A stretch of 64,000 bases of DNA from UBA1494_A sp963973975. GTDB lineage: Bacteria > Bacteroidota > Bacteroidia > Flavobacteriales_E > Vicingaceae. The notes under the pieces were generated by a model, which worked only from the letters and a program-made list of their open reading frames with translations, did not search any database and was not told the DNA's origin. Below, in pieces: positions 43,686 through 52,850 of the stretch. The position numbers were made by a program, and so were the translations under genes. The stretch's first letter is position 1; each line of letters opens with the position of its first letter. The stretch covers positions 1 to 64,000 of the forward strand of contig CAXBCF010000007.1 in the NCBI GenBank assembly GCA_963973975.1. The letters run 5' to 3'.

Positions 43686-44414
43686 ATGTCCTCAAAGCTT
43701 GTCATTATCCCTACCTATAACGAGATTGAAAACATTCAAAAAATCATTGAAGTAGTTTTTGCACTCAAAGGAGATTTCCATATTCTAGTGGTTGATGACG
43801 GCTCTCCAGATGGAACAGCTTCTATGGTAAAAAGCAATCAACTGAAGTTTCCCAATCGACTTTTCATTGAAGAACGGAAAGGAAAGTTAGGTTTGGGAAC
43901 TGCCTACATACATGGATTCAAATGGGGTTTGAGTAAAAATTATGATTTTATTTTTGAGATGGATGCTGACTTTAGTCACAATCCAGAAGATTTAATTCGA
44001 CTTTATGAAGCTTGCGAAATTGATGGTGCAGATTTAGCAATAGGTTCTAGATACAAAACAGGGGTTAATGTGGTTAATTGGCCAATGGGGAGAGTATTAA
44101 TGTCCTATTATGCATCTGTTTATGTTCGAATAGTCACAGGCATGCCTTTTCATGATTCTACTGCTGGATTTAAATGTTACCGCCGTAAAGTCTTAGAAAA
44201 AATTCATTTAGATGGTATTCGATTTAAAGGTTATGCTTTTCAAATTGAAATGAAATTTACTGCTTGGAAACTGGGGTTTAATGTAGTGGAAGTTCCAATA
44301 ATTTTTACTGATAGAAAAGAAGGCAATAGTAAAATGTCAAGTGGCATCTTTAAAGAAGCTTTTTTCGGAGTCATCTTTTTAAAGCTTCAATCATTTTTTA
44401 AAAAATACAAGTAA
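43686..44414 (+). CDS. Polyprenol monophosphomannose synthase-like glycosyltransferase
   Basis: 242 aa GT2 enzyme: VIIPTYNEIENIQKII, VVDDGSPDGTASMV (first DD), FEMDADFSHNPEDL (DxD metal site), FRSRY-like IGSRYKTGVNVVNWP, FHDSTAGFKCYRRKV, and TDRKEGNSKMSSGIFKEA. This is the Dpm1/polyprenol-phosphate mannose synthase type, lacking the C-terminal membrane segment. It charges a lipid carrier for later surface glycosylation, possibly of secreted proteins. Its stop overlaps the pyrC start (TAATG). Confidence 0.9.
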   Translation: MSSKLVIIPTYNEIENIQKIIEVVFALKGDFHILVVDDGSPDGTASMVKSNQLKFPNRLFIEERKGKLGLGTAYIHGFKWGLSKNYDFIFEMDADFSHNPEDLIRLYEACEIDGADLAIGSRYKTGVNVVNWPMGRVLMSYYASVYVRIVTGMPFHDSTAGFKCYRRKVLEKIHLDGIRFKGYAFQIEMKFTAWKLGFNVVEVPIIFTDRKEGNSKMSSGIFKEAFFGVIFLKLQSFFKKYK

Positions 44415-45757
44415 TGATGTCCTCATTTTTAATTCAAGGAGCAACGCTAGTAAATGAAAATGAAATTTATAAGGCTGATGTTCGTATTGAAGACAAGTAC
44501 ATTGAAGCTGTGAGCAAACAAGGCTTAAATGCTAAAGCAAATGAAGTTGTAATTGATGCTAGCGGCTTGTATTTGATTCCAGGGATGATTGACGATCAGG
44601 TTCATTTTCGTGAGCCTGGACTTACTCATAAAGCTGAGATTTATACGGAAGCTAAAGCTGCTGTAGCAGGAGGGATAACAAGTTTTATGGAAATGCCAAA
44701 TACAGTTCCAAATACTTTAACACAAGAATTGCTCGAAGAAAAGTACCAATTAGCAAAAGTAAAGTCCTTGGCTAATTATTCTTTTTTTATGGGAGCATCA
44801 AATGATAATTTAGAGGAGGTTTTAATAACCAATCAACGGGATGTTTGTGGAGTCAAAGTTTTTATGGGCTCTTCTACTGGGAATATGTTGGTTGATAAGG
44901 AAGAAGTTTTGGAAAACTTATTTGCTAATTGCAACTCATTGATAGCTACCCATTGTGAGGATGAACAGACCATTCGAAGAAATTTAGAAACTGCAAAATG
45001 TAATTATGGCACTAAAATTCCTTTTAGTCTTCATCCTGTAATTAGAAGCGAGGAAGCTTGCTACCTTTCCTCATCAAAAGCGGTGAATTTGGCAAAAAAA
45101 TACAATGCTCGTTTACATGTTCTTCACATCTCAACTGCAAAAGAATTAGCTCTTTTTTCAAATGAAATTTCTTTAAATGAAAAACGAATAACTGCAGAGG
45201 CATGCATTCATCATTTATGGTTTAGCGATGAAGATTATGATCAAAAAGGAAGTTTTATTAAATGGAATCCAGCAGTAAAATCATCAAAAGATAGAGAGGC
45301 GATAAGGGCTGCTGTTAAAAACAACGTTATTGACGTAATTGCTACAGACCATGCTCCCCACACATTGAAAGAAAAGCAAAGTGATTACTTGAATGCTCCA
45401 AGTGGAGGTCCATTAGTTCAACATGCATTACCTGCTCTATTAGAATTAGTTAATCAGAAGGTTTTTACTTTGGAAGAAATAGTCAACAAAACAAGTCATT
45501 CTCTTGCAACTTGTTTTCAAATTGAAAATAGGGGATACATTAGAGAAGGGTATTTTGCTGATTTAGTATTGTTGGATATGAATAAACCAACTCAAGTTAA
45601 TCGTGAAAATGTTTTAAGTAAATGTGGATGGTCACCTTTTGAAGGTACAAGCTTTAAAAGCTCAATTCAAAAAACATTTATTAATGGTCATTTAGCTTAT
45701 GATCAAGGAGTTTTTAATGAAGAGCAAAAAGGTATGAGAATGCTTTTTGATCGATAA
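44414..45757 (+). CDS. pyrC: Dihydroorotase (class I)
   Basis: 447 aa. IDDQVHFREPGLTHKAEIYT is the metal-binding loop; the usual first His of HxH is Gln here, which I believe is common in Bacteroidota enzymes. Later ligands: FMEMPNT, ATHCEDEQ, LHVLHISTAKEL and VIATDHAPHTLKEK. It closes carbamoyl aspartate to dihydroorotate in pyrimidine synthesis. Start is one of two consecutive ATGs at 44414 and 44417. Confidence 0.93.
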   Translation: MMSSFLIQGATLVNENEIYKADVRIEDKYIEAVSKQGLNAKANEVVIDASGLYLIPGMIDDQVHFREPGLTHKAEIYTEAKAAVAGGITSFMEMPNTVPNTLTQELLEEKYQLAKVKSLANYSFFMGASNDNLEEVLITNQRDVCGVKVFMGSSTGNMLVDKEEVLENLFANCNSLIATHCEDEQTIRRNLETAKCNYGTKIPFSLHPVIRSEEACYLSSSKAVNLAKKYNARLHVLHISTAKELALFSNEISLNEKRITAEACIHHLWFSDEDYDQKGSFIKWNPAVKSSKDREAIRAAVKNNVIDVIATDHAPHTLKEKQSDYLNAPSGGPLVQHALPALLELVNQKVFTLEEIVNKTSHSLATCFQIENRGYIREGYFADLVLLDMNKPTQVNRENVLSKCGWSPFEGTSFKSSIQKTFINGHLAYDQGVFNEEQKGMRMLFDR

Positions 45758-46133
45758 ATTAATCTACAAATTGAAAGTATTTTTAGTAACAATAGGATTA
45801 GTATTTGTTTTTGTTTCTTGCGGAAAGGAAGAAAAAAAGCCTGATTATCTGTGGCCCAAAGAGAAATTTGTTGAGGTGATGACTGAAATTCAAATTACAG
45901 AAACTGTTATCCGACTTGGAATACACCGAGCCCAAGACAGCATTATTTTGAAAGATAGTTTGTTTGCTGCATTGTTTCGTGAAATGGAAGTTAATCGAGC
46001 AGTTTACGATAGCAACTATAATTATTACTTAAAAAGACCCGCTGAGATGGAAGCTATTTTTGATGAAGTAATGGTGAATTTAAGTGAACGTTCTGCGCTT
46101 CTAAAAGAAAAAAAGGAATCAGAAACAGAGTAA
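45747..46133 (+). CDS. DUF4296 lipoprotein
   Basis: 128 aa. Hydrophobic N-terminus then VFVSCGKEEKKP with the lipobox Cys near residue 26. WPKEKFVEVMTEIQITET is characteristic of DUF4296, a Bacteroidota family of unknown function. The TTG start overlaps the 3' end of pyrC by 11 bp. Convergent with the Big_5-domain lipoprotein gene; the 58-bp gap contains CCTG...CAGG arms (46151-46174) around a Bacteroidota REP-like sequence. Confidence 0.8.
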   Translation: MIDKLIYKLKVFLVTIGLVFVFVSCGKEEKKPDYLWPKEKFVEVMTEIQITETVIRLGIHRAQDSIILKDSLFAALFREMEVNRAVYDSNYNYYLKRPAEMEAIFDEVMVNLSERSALLKEKKESETE

Positions 46134-46191
46134 AGTTAAACCATTTCAACCTGTCTCGAACTTATTTCAGGATTTAAAATCTCAATTGGTA

Positions 46192-47802
46192 TCAGAGGTT
46201 TCTTTTAATAATCCATTTTATTTCTTTGTCCCAATTAGCTCTTATTTGAATGCTTTCATCGTAAAGAAAAGTCTTTTCTGCTTGAATTTTCTTTCCATAA
46301 TCTCCAGTATCCCATCGTCCATTTTTATTTTCATCTAAAATCAATTTCAGTCGGAAACTTCCTGGTTTTAGATGTAAAAAATTCGCTTTTAGGTCGACTA
46401 GAGGTTTGCTACGAAGAACTTTTCCTTGTTCATCAGTCAATTGAATAATAAATGATCCAGTATCTTTTTCTAAATCTACTTCCAATTCAAGTAAGCCATA
46501 GTCTTCAAAGCCATCTATACTAATTTTTTGATTCAATGTATCACTCCATGTTCTTTCAAAAACATCTGTAAATGCACCTGGTAGTAACTGAACATGATAG
46601 CTGCTATCACTTTCTTGATTAAAAACAAAGTACACTTTCTTTCTATTCATAGAATCGATGAGTACTTTATACTCAAGCGCATTGCTATCTGCTGTCATCA
46701 CCATAATTTTGCTCGTGTCAAAATCTTCGATTAATCGATTGAAAATAAGAGTGAAAGGAGTATGAAATGGGGCTTTTTGTGTGAGAGTATTAGTGATTTT
46801 AAGTTTACTGCGTTTGGGTATACTATCAAATTTTAATCGAATTGTATCGGTATAAGAAGTGTCATCATTTAAAATAAGCTTGAATCTTTGAGCACTTAAT
46901 TCTTTAAACCAAAAAGTCGCAGAATCATTATTTAATGAAAAGCGATAATCAATTAAGATATCTGATAAGACGGTATCTAAAAAATCAAACTCAAGATGGT
47001 TAAAAGGTTTTATATATTTTAGAATCAATTCATTTTCTTTCCATGTATTTGTTTCTATGTATTGTTTTTTAGGAGCCTCTTTAAATGTAAAAAGTGTTTG
47101 CGCTGTACTATCAGCTTTAGGCAATGAAATAGTAGCTTGATTATAAGCTATTTTTTCATCAGGTCTATCGTAAATAAAGTTGTCGTTGCTTTCTTTCAAG
47201 GCAGAAATTATGTACTTGCCTTCAGCTATGTTTGACAGTTTAAATTCTCCTGATTCATTTGTTCTACCAACATAGGTGGGAAATCCATTAAAAAGTAAAG
47301 AATCATTTTTTTCTTCTTTTACATATAAGAGCACCAAAACCTCTTTTTCCACTTCTAAACTAAATGCATCCAATACTTTCCCTGTTAATTCCAATGAGTC
47401 AATGAAAGAGCCTGTTGAGAAAACATATTGAAAATTTGGAATAGGATTATTTTCGCTAAGATCTACAAGAGCATTTCCAAAATTTAAAACATATGTAGTA
47501 TTTGGTTGCAGTGTATCTTCAATTTCAATAAATAATTTTTTACCTTTTATTTTTGTGTTGAGTCCATGTTTTAATGGAGGTGACACAATAAGTTGTTGCT
47601 TTAATTGATTCAGTTTTGTGAATTCATCAAATTCAATTATTATTTCTTTTGAATCAAAATTTACACTTTCATTTTCAGGTGAAATTTTTACCACTTTAGG
47701 TGGAACAATATCTTTTTCACCACCAGTCGGCATAACAACCTGAGCACATCCTGTTGTAAATAGATAAATTGTAAGAAGTCGAAAGAAATATTTTTTAATC
47801 AT
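46192..47802 (-). CDS. Surface lipoprotein with bacterial Ig-like (Big_5) domain
   Basis: 536 aa from the ATG at 47802. Signal ending LFTTGCAQVVMPTGGEKD with the lipobox Cys near 19; the TGGEKDIVPPKVVKISPENE stretch begins the Big_5 Ig domain (about 30-130). The rest is beta-rich, with a carboxypeptidase-regulatory-like module at about 135-215 (LTGKVLDAFSLEVEKEVLVL) and a C-terminal DENKNGRWDTGDY calcium-like loop. Widespread in Bacteroidota, function unknown. The start overlaps the stop of the GAF gene (ATGATTAA). Confidence 0.85.
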   Translation of the reverse strand: MIKKYFFRLLTIYLFTTGCAQVVMPTGGEKDIVPPKVVKISPENESVNFDSKEIIIEFDEFTKLNQLKQQLIVSPPLKHGLNTKIKGKKLFIEIEDTLQPNTTYVLNFGNALVDLSENNPIPNFQYVFSTGSFIDSLELTGKVLDAFSLEVEKEVLVLLYVKEEKNDSLLFNGFPTYVGRTNESGEFKLSNIAEGKYIISALKESNDNFIYDRPDEKIAYNQATISLPKADSTAQTLFTFKEAPKKQYIETNTWKENELILKYIKPFNHLEFDFLDTVLSDILIDYRFSLNNDSATFWFKELSAQRFKLILNDDTSYTDTIRLKFDSIPKRSKLKITNTLTQKAPFHTPFTLIFNRLIEDFDTSKIMVMTADSNALEYKVLIDSMNRKKVYFVFNQESDSSYHVQLLPGAFTDVFERTWSDTLNQKISIDGFEDYGLLELEVDLEKDTGSFIIQLTDEQGKVLRSKPLVDLKANFLHLKPGSFRLKLILDENKNGRWDTGDYGKKIQAEKTFLYDESIQIRANWDKEIKWIIKRNL

Positions 47803-48283
47803 CAATACTGTCAATTAATAACTGGGCAATTTCCTCTAAATAAATTCGATCAATGTCATCAAATGTTTCTTTTTGATCACTATCAATATCCAAAACACCG
47901 ATTACTTTATTGTTTTTTAAAATAGGAATCACAATTTCAGACTGAGTCTCACTGCTACAAGCAATATGTCCTTCAAATAAATTGACGTCGGGAACAATTA
48001 TACTCGAAGCATTCTGAAAAGCTGTACCACAAACTCCTTTTCCAAAAGAAATTCTTGTACATGCTACAGGTCCTTGAAAGGGTCCTAAAACCAACTCTTT
48101 GGAGTTACTCCAGTAGAACCCAACCCAAAAAAAGTCAAAAGCATATTTTAACACAGCACATAAATTTGCTTGATTGGCAATGCTATCAGATTCACTTTTA
48201 ATCAAACTTTTTATTTGAGGAATTAAAGCTTGATACTTTTCCTTTTTACTCGCGAGTTTACTTATTGAAATAGTTGTAGACAT
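47795..48283 (-). CDS. GAF-domain free methionine-(R)-sulfoxide reductase
   Basis: 162 aa, a lone GAF domain. The three Cys of the fRMsr family are present: VACTRISFGKGVCGTA (two) and HIACSSETQSEIVIPI (third). The enzyme repairs free oxidised methionine using thioredoxin. It has its own promoter overlapping the comF stop. Confidence 0.88.
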   Translation of the reverse strand: MSTTISISKLASKKEKYQALIPQIKSLIKSESDSIANQANLCAVLKYAFDFFWVGFYWSNSKELVLGPFQGPVACTRISFGKGVCGTAFQNASSIIVPDVNLFEGHIACSSETQSEIVIPILKNNKVIGVLDIDSDQKETFDDIDRIYLEEIAQLLIDSIDD

Positions 48284-48288
48284 GCTTG

Positions 48289-48296
48289 CAAAAGTA
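48289..48296 (-). promoter_or_regulatory. -7 promoter element of the GAF/Big_5 gene pair
   Basis: Minus-strand TACTTTTG (TAnnTTTG) lies 5 bp before the GAF-gene ATG and just past the comF stop. The very short distance implies a nearly leaderless mRNA. Confidence 0.45.
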
Positions 48297-48297
48297 G

Positions 48298-48978
48298 CTA
48301 ATAAGTATAGGCTATCGCCAATAAGCTAAGTTTTACATCTGGTATTTTTTGTAATTCTTGAGCACAAGCTTCTATCGTCGATCCGGTTGTTAACACATCG
48401 TCAATCAGTAAAAGGTGTTTGCCTTGAAGTTGAGAAGTTTTCTGTACTTCAAAAGTTGAGGAAACATTTTCCCAACGCCGAAATTTTCCTTTTCTTGTTT
48501 GCGATTGTGTATGAGTAATTTTTAAAATACTTGTTTTGTCAACTGGAATTTTAGTGATGGTATGAATTCCTTCAGCAATATAGTGACTTTGATTGTAACC
48601 TCTAATTTTTTCTTTTAGTTTGTGAATTGGAACTGGAATTAAGTAATCGATGTTTTCAAAAAAATTAATTTCCATAAGTTCAGCTGCTGCCATTTCTCCT
48701 AAAGTAACTCCTATTTCTTTCTTTCCGTCATATTTTAAATGGTGAATTAAGCGCTGAGCTTTCCCATTTTTTTCGAATTTTAAGAAAGCTGTAGATTTTT
48801 CAAGTGCTACTTTACCCCAAAATAATTTGTCAATTGCTGTATTTTTATGAATTGAATCGAATCCCCTTGGCATTTCATTCCTGCATTTCAAGCAAATATG
48901 CTGTAACTGCGAATTTATTTCTTCTTCACAAGCATAACAATGGTTAGGAAAAATAAGATGTAGCAAAGCACCAAACAT
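48298..48978 (-). CDS. ComF family protein (double zinc ribbon plus phosphoribosyltransferase)
   Basis: 226 aa. N-terminal four-Cys zinc ribbon (CYACEEEI, HICLKCRNEMP) then a phosphoribosyltransferase domain with YLIPVPIHKLKEKIRGYNQ and PRPP loop LLIDDVLTTGSTIEAC. ComF supports natural DNA uptake in some bacteria; in others the function is unclear. Divergent from the coiled-coil gene at 49010, whose promoter lies in the gap. Confidence 0.93.
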   Translation of the reverse strand: MFGALLHLIFPNHCYACEEEINSQLQHICLKCRNEMPRGFDSIHKNTAIDKLFWGKVALEKSTAFLKFEKNGKAQRLIHHLKYDGKKEIGVTLGEMAAAELMEINFFENIDYLIPVPIHKLKEKIRGYNQSHYIAEGIHTITKIPVDKTSILKITHTQSQTRKGKFRRWENVSSTFEVQKTSQLQGKHLLLIDDVLTTGSTIEACAQELQKIPDVKLSLLAIAYTY

Positions 48979-48994
48979 GCGATTAAAATACTAT

Positions 48995-49002
48995 TATATT
49001 TG
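48995..49002 (+). promoter_or_regulatory. -7 promoter element fixing the start of the next gene
   Basis: TATATTTG, a perfect TAnnTTTG, sits 7 bp before the ATG at 49010 and inside the longer open frame that begins at 48977, so the longer start is wrong. Confidence 0.6.
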
Positions 49003-49009
49003 CAGAATT

Positions 49010-49951
49010 ATGACAATAGAAGAAGGAAAAAATACTTTGAAGGTAGAGAAAGAAGAAGCAAAGAATAAAAATAGAATTCTTTTTGGAATTATTTTTATTC
49101 TCTCGATAGCACTAGGTTTGACCTTGTGGCAATATTTTGAATTAAAGAAATCACTTGCTGATAAAGGAATTGAGATTGAGTTTATGAATGATGAACGCGT
49201 TGAGCTGGAAGATGAACTTCAAGAAATGCTAGCAGAACTTGATACTATGGAAACTGCAAATGACTCTATGAAAATGGAATTAGCAAATCGCAAATTAGAG
49301 ATTGAAGACCTTCTTGCGAAAGTAAAAGACAAAGATTTTGCCATTTATAAGTTGAAGAAAGAAACAAAAACTCTTCGAACCATTATGCGAGGGTATGTAG
49401 TAACAATTGATTCATTGAATACATTGAATGTTGGTTTAAGAAATGAAAATCAACAAGTTAGAAATACACTTACTCAGGAACGAACAAAAGCCAAAGAGCT
49501 TGAAAAAACAAATGAGAATTTGTCAAGCAAAGTAGCATTGGCTAGTCGCTTAGACATTCAAGATGTTAGCGTTTTTGGAGTTCAGGTAAAGCGAAACATG
49601 ACAGGCAAAGAAACAGACCGATCTAGAAGAACTGATAAATTGAGAGCTTGTTTTGTTTTAAGAGAGAATAAGGTTGCTAAACCTGAAAAGAAAAATCTTT
49701 ATTTAAGAATTATTGCTCCAGATGGGCAAGTATTAACCAAAGGAACTTCAGAAGAGTTTCGTTTTGAGTTTAATGGAATGCAAGGCTATTATTCTGATAA
49801 GTTAACAGTTGATTATCAAAATGAGGCGAAAGAATATTGTTTAGATTGGGCTAAGCCTGATGATGACTATACTGTTCTTCCAGGTAATTACAAGGTTTTT
49901 ATTTATGCAGAGGATTATGAAATGGCAGTCTTTAACTTGGAGTTAAGGTAA
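49010..49951 (+). CDS. Membrane-anchored coiled-coil protein
   Basis: 313 aa from the ATG at 49010. One membrane helix at about 27-47 (LFGIIFILSIALGLTLWQYF), then a long coiled coil to about residue 175 (heptad-rich, many Glu/Leu/Lys), then a C-terminal beta domain (DIQDVSVFGVQVKRNMTG, RACFVLRENKVAKPEKKNLY, RIIAPDGQVLTKG). The C-terminal part would lie in the periplasm. No enzyme motif; a structural or envelope-spanning role is possible. Convergent with murF. Confidence 0.75.
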   Translation: MTIEEGKNTLKVEKEEAKNKNRILFGIIFILSIALGLTLWQYFELKKSLADKGIEIEFMNDERVELEDELQEMLAELDTMETANDSMKMELANRKLEIEDLLAKVKDKDFAIYKLKKETKTLRTIMRGYVVTIDSLNTLNVGLRNENQQVRNTLTQERTKAKELEKTNENLSSKVALASRLDIQDVSVFGVQVKRNMTGKETDRSRRTDKLRACFVLRENKVAKPEKKNLYLRIIAPDGQVLTKGTSEEFRFEFNGMQGYYSDKLTVDYQNEAKEYCLDWAKPDDDYTVLPGNYKVFIYAEDYEMAVFNLELR

Positions 49952-49957
49952 GCGGTT

Positions 49958-51256
49958 TTAATCAATCATTTTTTCTAAGGCCATTCCTCTTGAACCTTTT
50001 ATCAAAAAGGTAATTTTTTCCTTATTAAAATGCTTGAAAAACTGACTAGCGAGCTCCCTCGTTTCAAAGAAATGAAACTTATCGTGTTCTCTTTTTTGCT
50101 TGAAAAAGTTTTTGCCTACAAATATTCCTCCATTAATGTCCTTGCTGTTTAATACTACTTCTACAAGTTTCTTGTGCTCCAAATCACTGTCTGAACCCAA
50201 CTCAAACATGTCACCAAAAACAATCATTTTATTTTGAGCTGGAAATTTTTCAAAATTTTCAAAAGCAACCTTCATGCTACTTGGGTTTGCATTGTAAGCA
50301 TCTAAAAGAATTTGATAATTTTCTTTCTTAACTAATTGTGAACGATTCATTTCTGCCTTGTAACGCTCAATTGCTTCATCAATTTCTTTAGGAGCAACGT
50401 CAAAGAAATTTCCGACCGCAATTGCTGCGAGTATGTTATCAAAATTATACCTACCAAATAATTGAGATTTAAATGAACCACTATTTAAATTAGTTTTCCA
50501 TGAACCTTCTAAATTCGGTTCAGATTTTTCTAACACCCCATTTAAGTTAGCCCCTTTACTAATTCCGTATGAAAAAACCTTATCAGATTTACATAGAGAA
50601 AGTAAGATTGAATCATCATTGTTAATGAAAATGAATCCATCTGTAGATTCAATGAAGCGATACAATTCAGACTTTCCTTTTTTCACTCCTTCTATGCCTC
50701 CAAAACCTTCTAAATGAGCTTTACCAATATTGGTGATTAAACCGTAATTTGGCTTGGCAATCCTGCAAAGAAATTCAATTTCTCCAACATGATTGGCTCC
50801 CATTTCAATAATTGCAAATTCATGTTCTTTTTGAATAGATAGAATAGTTAATGGAACTCCAATATGGTTGTTGAAATTACCACTGGTCGAAAGTGTATTG
50901 TATTTTTTTGATATAACCTCTCTAATTAATTCCTTAGTGGTTGTTTTACCATTACTTCCTGTGATTCCTATAACGGGAATTTTTAAAGTACTGCGATGAA
51001 TTATTGCTAAGTCTTGTAGCGTTTTCAAGCAGTCATCAACTAATATACACTTTTCGTTATGATTACTTCTCATTTCATCAACAATAGAGTATCTAGCACC
51101 CTTTTCAATTGCCTCAGTGGCAAAATCGTTGCCGTTAAAGTTATCTCCTTTCAATGCGAAATAAATGCAATTTTTTGGAATATTTCTTGTGTCTTTTGAA
51201 ATAATCGGACATTGTAGAAATAGTTTGTAAATGTATTCTGTAGAAGCTTTTTTCAT
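49958..51256 (-). CDS. murF: UDP-MurNAc-tripeptide:D-Ala-D-Ala ligase
   Basis: 432 aa. P-loop IGITGSNGKTTTKELIREVI (about residues 95-114), FNNHIGVPLTILS, IIEMGANHVGEIEFL, and YQILLDAYNANPSSMKVAFE with VFGDMFELGSDS are Mur-ligase and MurF-specific motifs. It adds D-Ala-D-Ala to the peptidoglycan precursor. It follows gldJ, separated by a strong terminator. Confidence 0.96.
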   Translation of the reverse strand: MKKASTEYIYKLFLQCPIISKDTRNIPKNCIYFALKGDNFNGNDFATEAIEKGARYSIVDEMRSNHNEKCILVDDCLKTLQDLAIIHRSTLKIPVIGITGSNGKTTTKELIREVISKKYNTLSTSGNFNNHIGVPLTILSIQKEHEFAIIEMGANHVGEIEFLCRIAKPNYGLITNIGKAHLEGFGGIEGVKKGKSELYRFIESTDGFIFINNDDSILLSLCKSDKVFSYGISKGANLNGVLEKSEPNLEGSWKTNLNSGSFKSQLFGRYNFDNILAAIAVGNFFDVAPKEIDEAIERYKAEMNRSQLVKKENYQILLDAYNANPSSMKVAFENFEKFPAQNKMIVFGDMFELGSDSDLEHKKLVEVVLNSKDINGGIFVGKNFFKQKREHDKFHFFETRELASQFFKHFNKEKITFLIKGSRGMALEKMID

Positions 51257-51269
51257 ATAAGCGAAAATA

Positions 51270-51299
51270 AAAAAACCTTCCGGTTTGGGAAGGTTTTTT
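51270..51299 (-). terminator. Intrinsic terminator of gldJ
   Basis: Perfect 12-bp arms (AAAAAACCTTCC at 51270-51281, partner 51288-51299), short loop; on the minus strand the right arm ends in a T-run. It lies between the gldJ stop and the murF start. Confidence 0.9.
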
Positions 51300-51320
51300 A
51301 TACTATCTAAAGAAAAAATT

Positions 51321-52802
51321 TTAGTAATTCATTCCTGTAGGACTTCCTACTCGAATCATGGCACATCTAAATCCAAGATATGGAGTAGCTTGGTCTTCTT
51401 CTAAAAATCTTCGTGTACCAGGTGTCATCCAATAGGCTCTATCATTCCAAGAACCACCTTTGTATACTCTTGCTCGGTTGCTGATTAAAGTCGTATTTCC
51501 ATAATCATACATTGCACCTTGTCCTCTTTCTGCATAAGTTTCGGCTTCCTTGTAAAAAATTGAAGATTGAAGGTCACCATCTTCATAGTCGATTACATCT
51601 GCTTTTTTGTAATTTCTTCTTTCAGCAAGATTATCATCTTCTGGGTTTACTTCTCTGTATTTTAACCTTCCTAAGCTATCTTTCTCAGAAATAATTCCAT
51701 CTGGATCTCTTACTAAGGTTTTAAAGACATTTCCTCTAAAAGGTCTAAAATCGTCTGCATCTTGTCCTGTCATTGGGCGATATACATCCATTACCCATTC
51801 ACTAACATTTCCTGCCATGTTATATAGGCCATAATCATTTGGCCAATATGAATAAACAGGTGCAGTTATTTCAGCATTATCATTTAAATAACCTGCAACA
51901 CCCATCATATCACCTCTTCCTCTTTTAAAGTTTGCAAGCATTTGTCCTAGGTATTTATCATCAGCATTTCTAACACCATGTCCATTCCAAGGATAGAATT
52001 TACGTTCAACAATTAACTCACCGTAGGTATTACCTACTAATCCAAGAGCAGCATATTCCCACTCAGCTTCTGTTGGTAATCTGTATTCTGGCAATAAGAT
52101 ACCATCTTCAATTTTAACATTCCTAGTTTCTTTATTAGGGTCTAAATCTATCAATCCATCAACTCTTTTGCCACTTTCATACTGACCATTTATATAAGCG
52201 AGTGTATTAAAATTATCCTCATTTATTTGATTTGGGTTATGTTCAAATAAACCTTCTCTGATTAGAATTAATTCATTCACACGATCAGTTCTCCAAGCAG
52301 CATAATCAGTTGCTTGTAACCAATTCACTCCAACAACAGGATAGTCTGCGTATGAAGGATGTCTTAAATAATACTCTACATAAGGCTCATTGAATGCAAG
52401 TCTGCTTCTCCAAACTAGAGTGTCAGGTAAAGCTTTTTTGTATACTTCAGGGTAATCCAAGTAAAACACTCTTCTTAACCAGTATAGATATTCTCGATAG
52501 TCGATATTTCTAACTTCAGTTTCATCCATGTAAAATGAAGAAACAGTTACAGTTCTTTCAACATTATTCCAATCGTAAAAGATTTCTTGCTCAGTTTTTC
52601 CCATAGTAAACCTACCTCCTTCAATTAGGATTAGTCCTGGACCTGTTTCTTGATCAAAGAATGGTGGCTTTTCAAAACCTCCGTTTTTAGAATCATTGTA
52701 GGTCCAACCTGTTGAATTTGAACGCTCTTTTGAACAGGAAGCTGCAAAAATAGTTAAGCCGCTTATTAATAAGAGTGTAGTAAGGTTATTTAATTTTTTC
52801 AT
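51321..52802 (-). CDS. gldJ: Gliding motility lipoprotein GldJ
   Basis: 493 aa from the ATG at 52802 (a GTG one codon earlier is possible). Lipoprotein signal TIFAASCSKERSN with Cys near residue 23. GFEKPPFFDQETGPGLILIE begins the formylglycine-enzyme (SUMF1) fold: FTMGKTEQEIFYDWNNVERT, FYMDETEVRNIDYREYLYWL, YPVVGVNWLQATDYAAWRTD, LPTEAEWEYAALG and YKGGSWNDRAYWM. GldJ is needed for gliding and for stability of the T9SS motor proteins. Its own promoter lies upstream. Confidence 0.92.
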   Translation of the reverse strand: MKKLNNLTTLLLISGLTIFAASCSKERSNSTGWTYNDSKNGGFEKPPFFDQETGPGLILIEGGRFTMGKTEQEIFYDWNNVERTVTVSSFYMDETEVRNIDYREYLYWLRRVFYLDYPEVYKKALPDTLVWRSRLAFNEPYVEYYLRHPSYADYPVVGVNWLQATDYAAWRTDRVNELILIREGLFEHNPNQINEDNFNTLAYINGQYESGKRVDGLIDLDPNKETRNVKIEDGILLPEYRLPTEAEWEYAALGLVGNTYGELIVERKFYPWNGHGVRNADDKYLGQMLANFKRGRGDMMGVAGYLNDNAEITAPVYSYWPNDYGLYNMAGNVSEWVMDVYRPMTGQDADDFRPFRGNVFKTLVRDPDGIISEKDSLGRLKYREVNPEDDNLAERRNYKKADVIDYEDGDLQSSIFYKEAETYAERGQGAMYDYGNTTLISNRARVYKGGSWNDRAYWMTPGTRRFLEEDQATPYLGFRCAMIRVGSPTGMNY

Positions 52803-52828
52803 CACATAAAAGTGTTAAATAAGACATC

Positions 52829-52836
52829 CAAAGATA
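52829..52836 (-). promoter_or_regulatory. -7 promoter element of gldJ
   Basis: Minus-strand TATCTTTG (TAnnTTTG), 26 bp before the gldJ ATG. Confidence 0.55.
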
Positions 52837-52850
52837 AGAAAATATTTAAA

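Noticed and set aside
46134..46191. Terminator between the convergent DUF4296 and Big_5 genes
   Set aside because: Only a weak CCTG/CAGG pairing without a T-run; noted as a REP-like sequence under the DUF4296 entry rather than called as a terminator.
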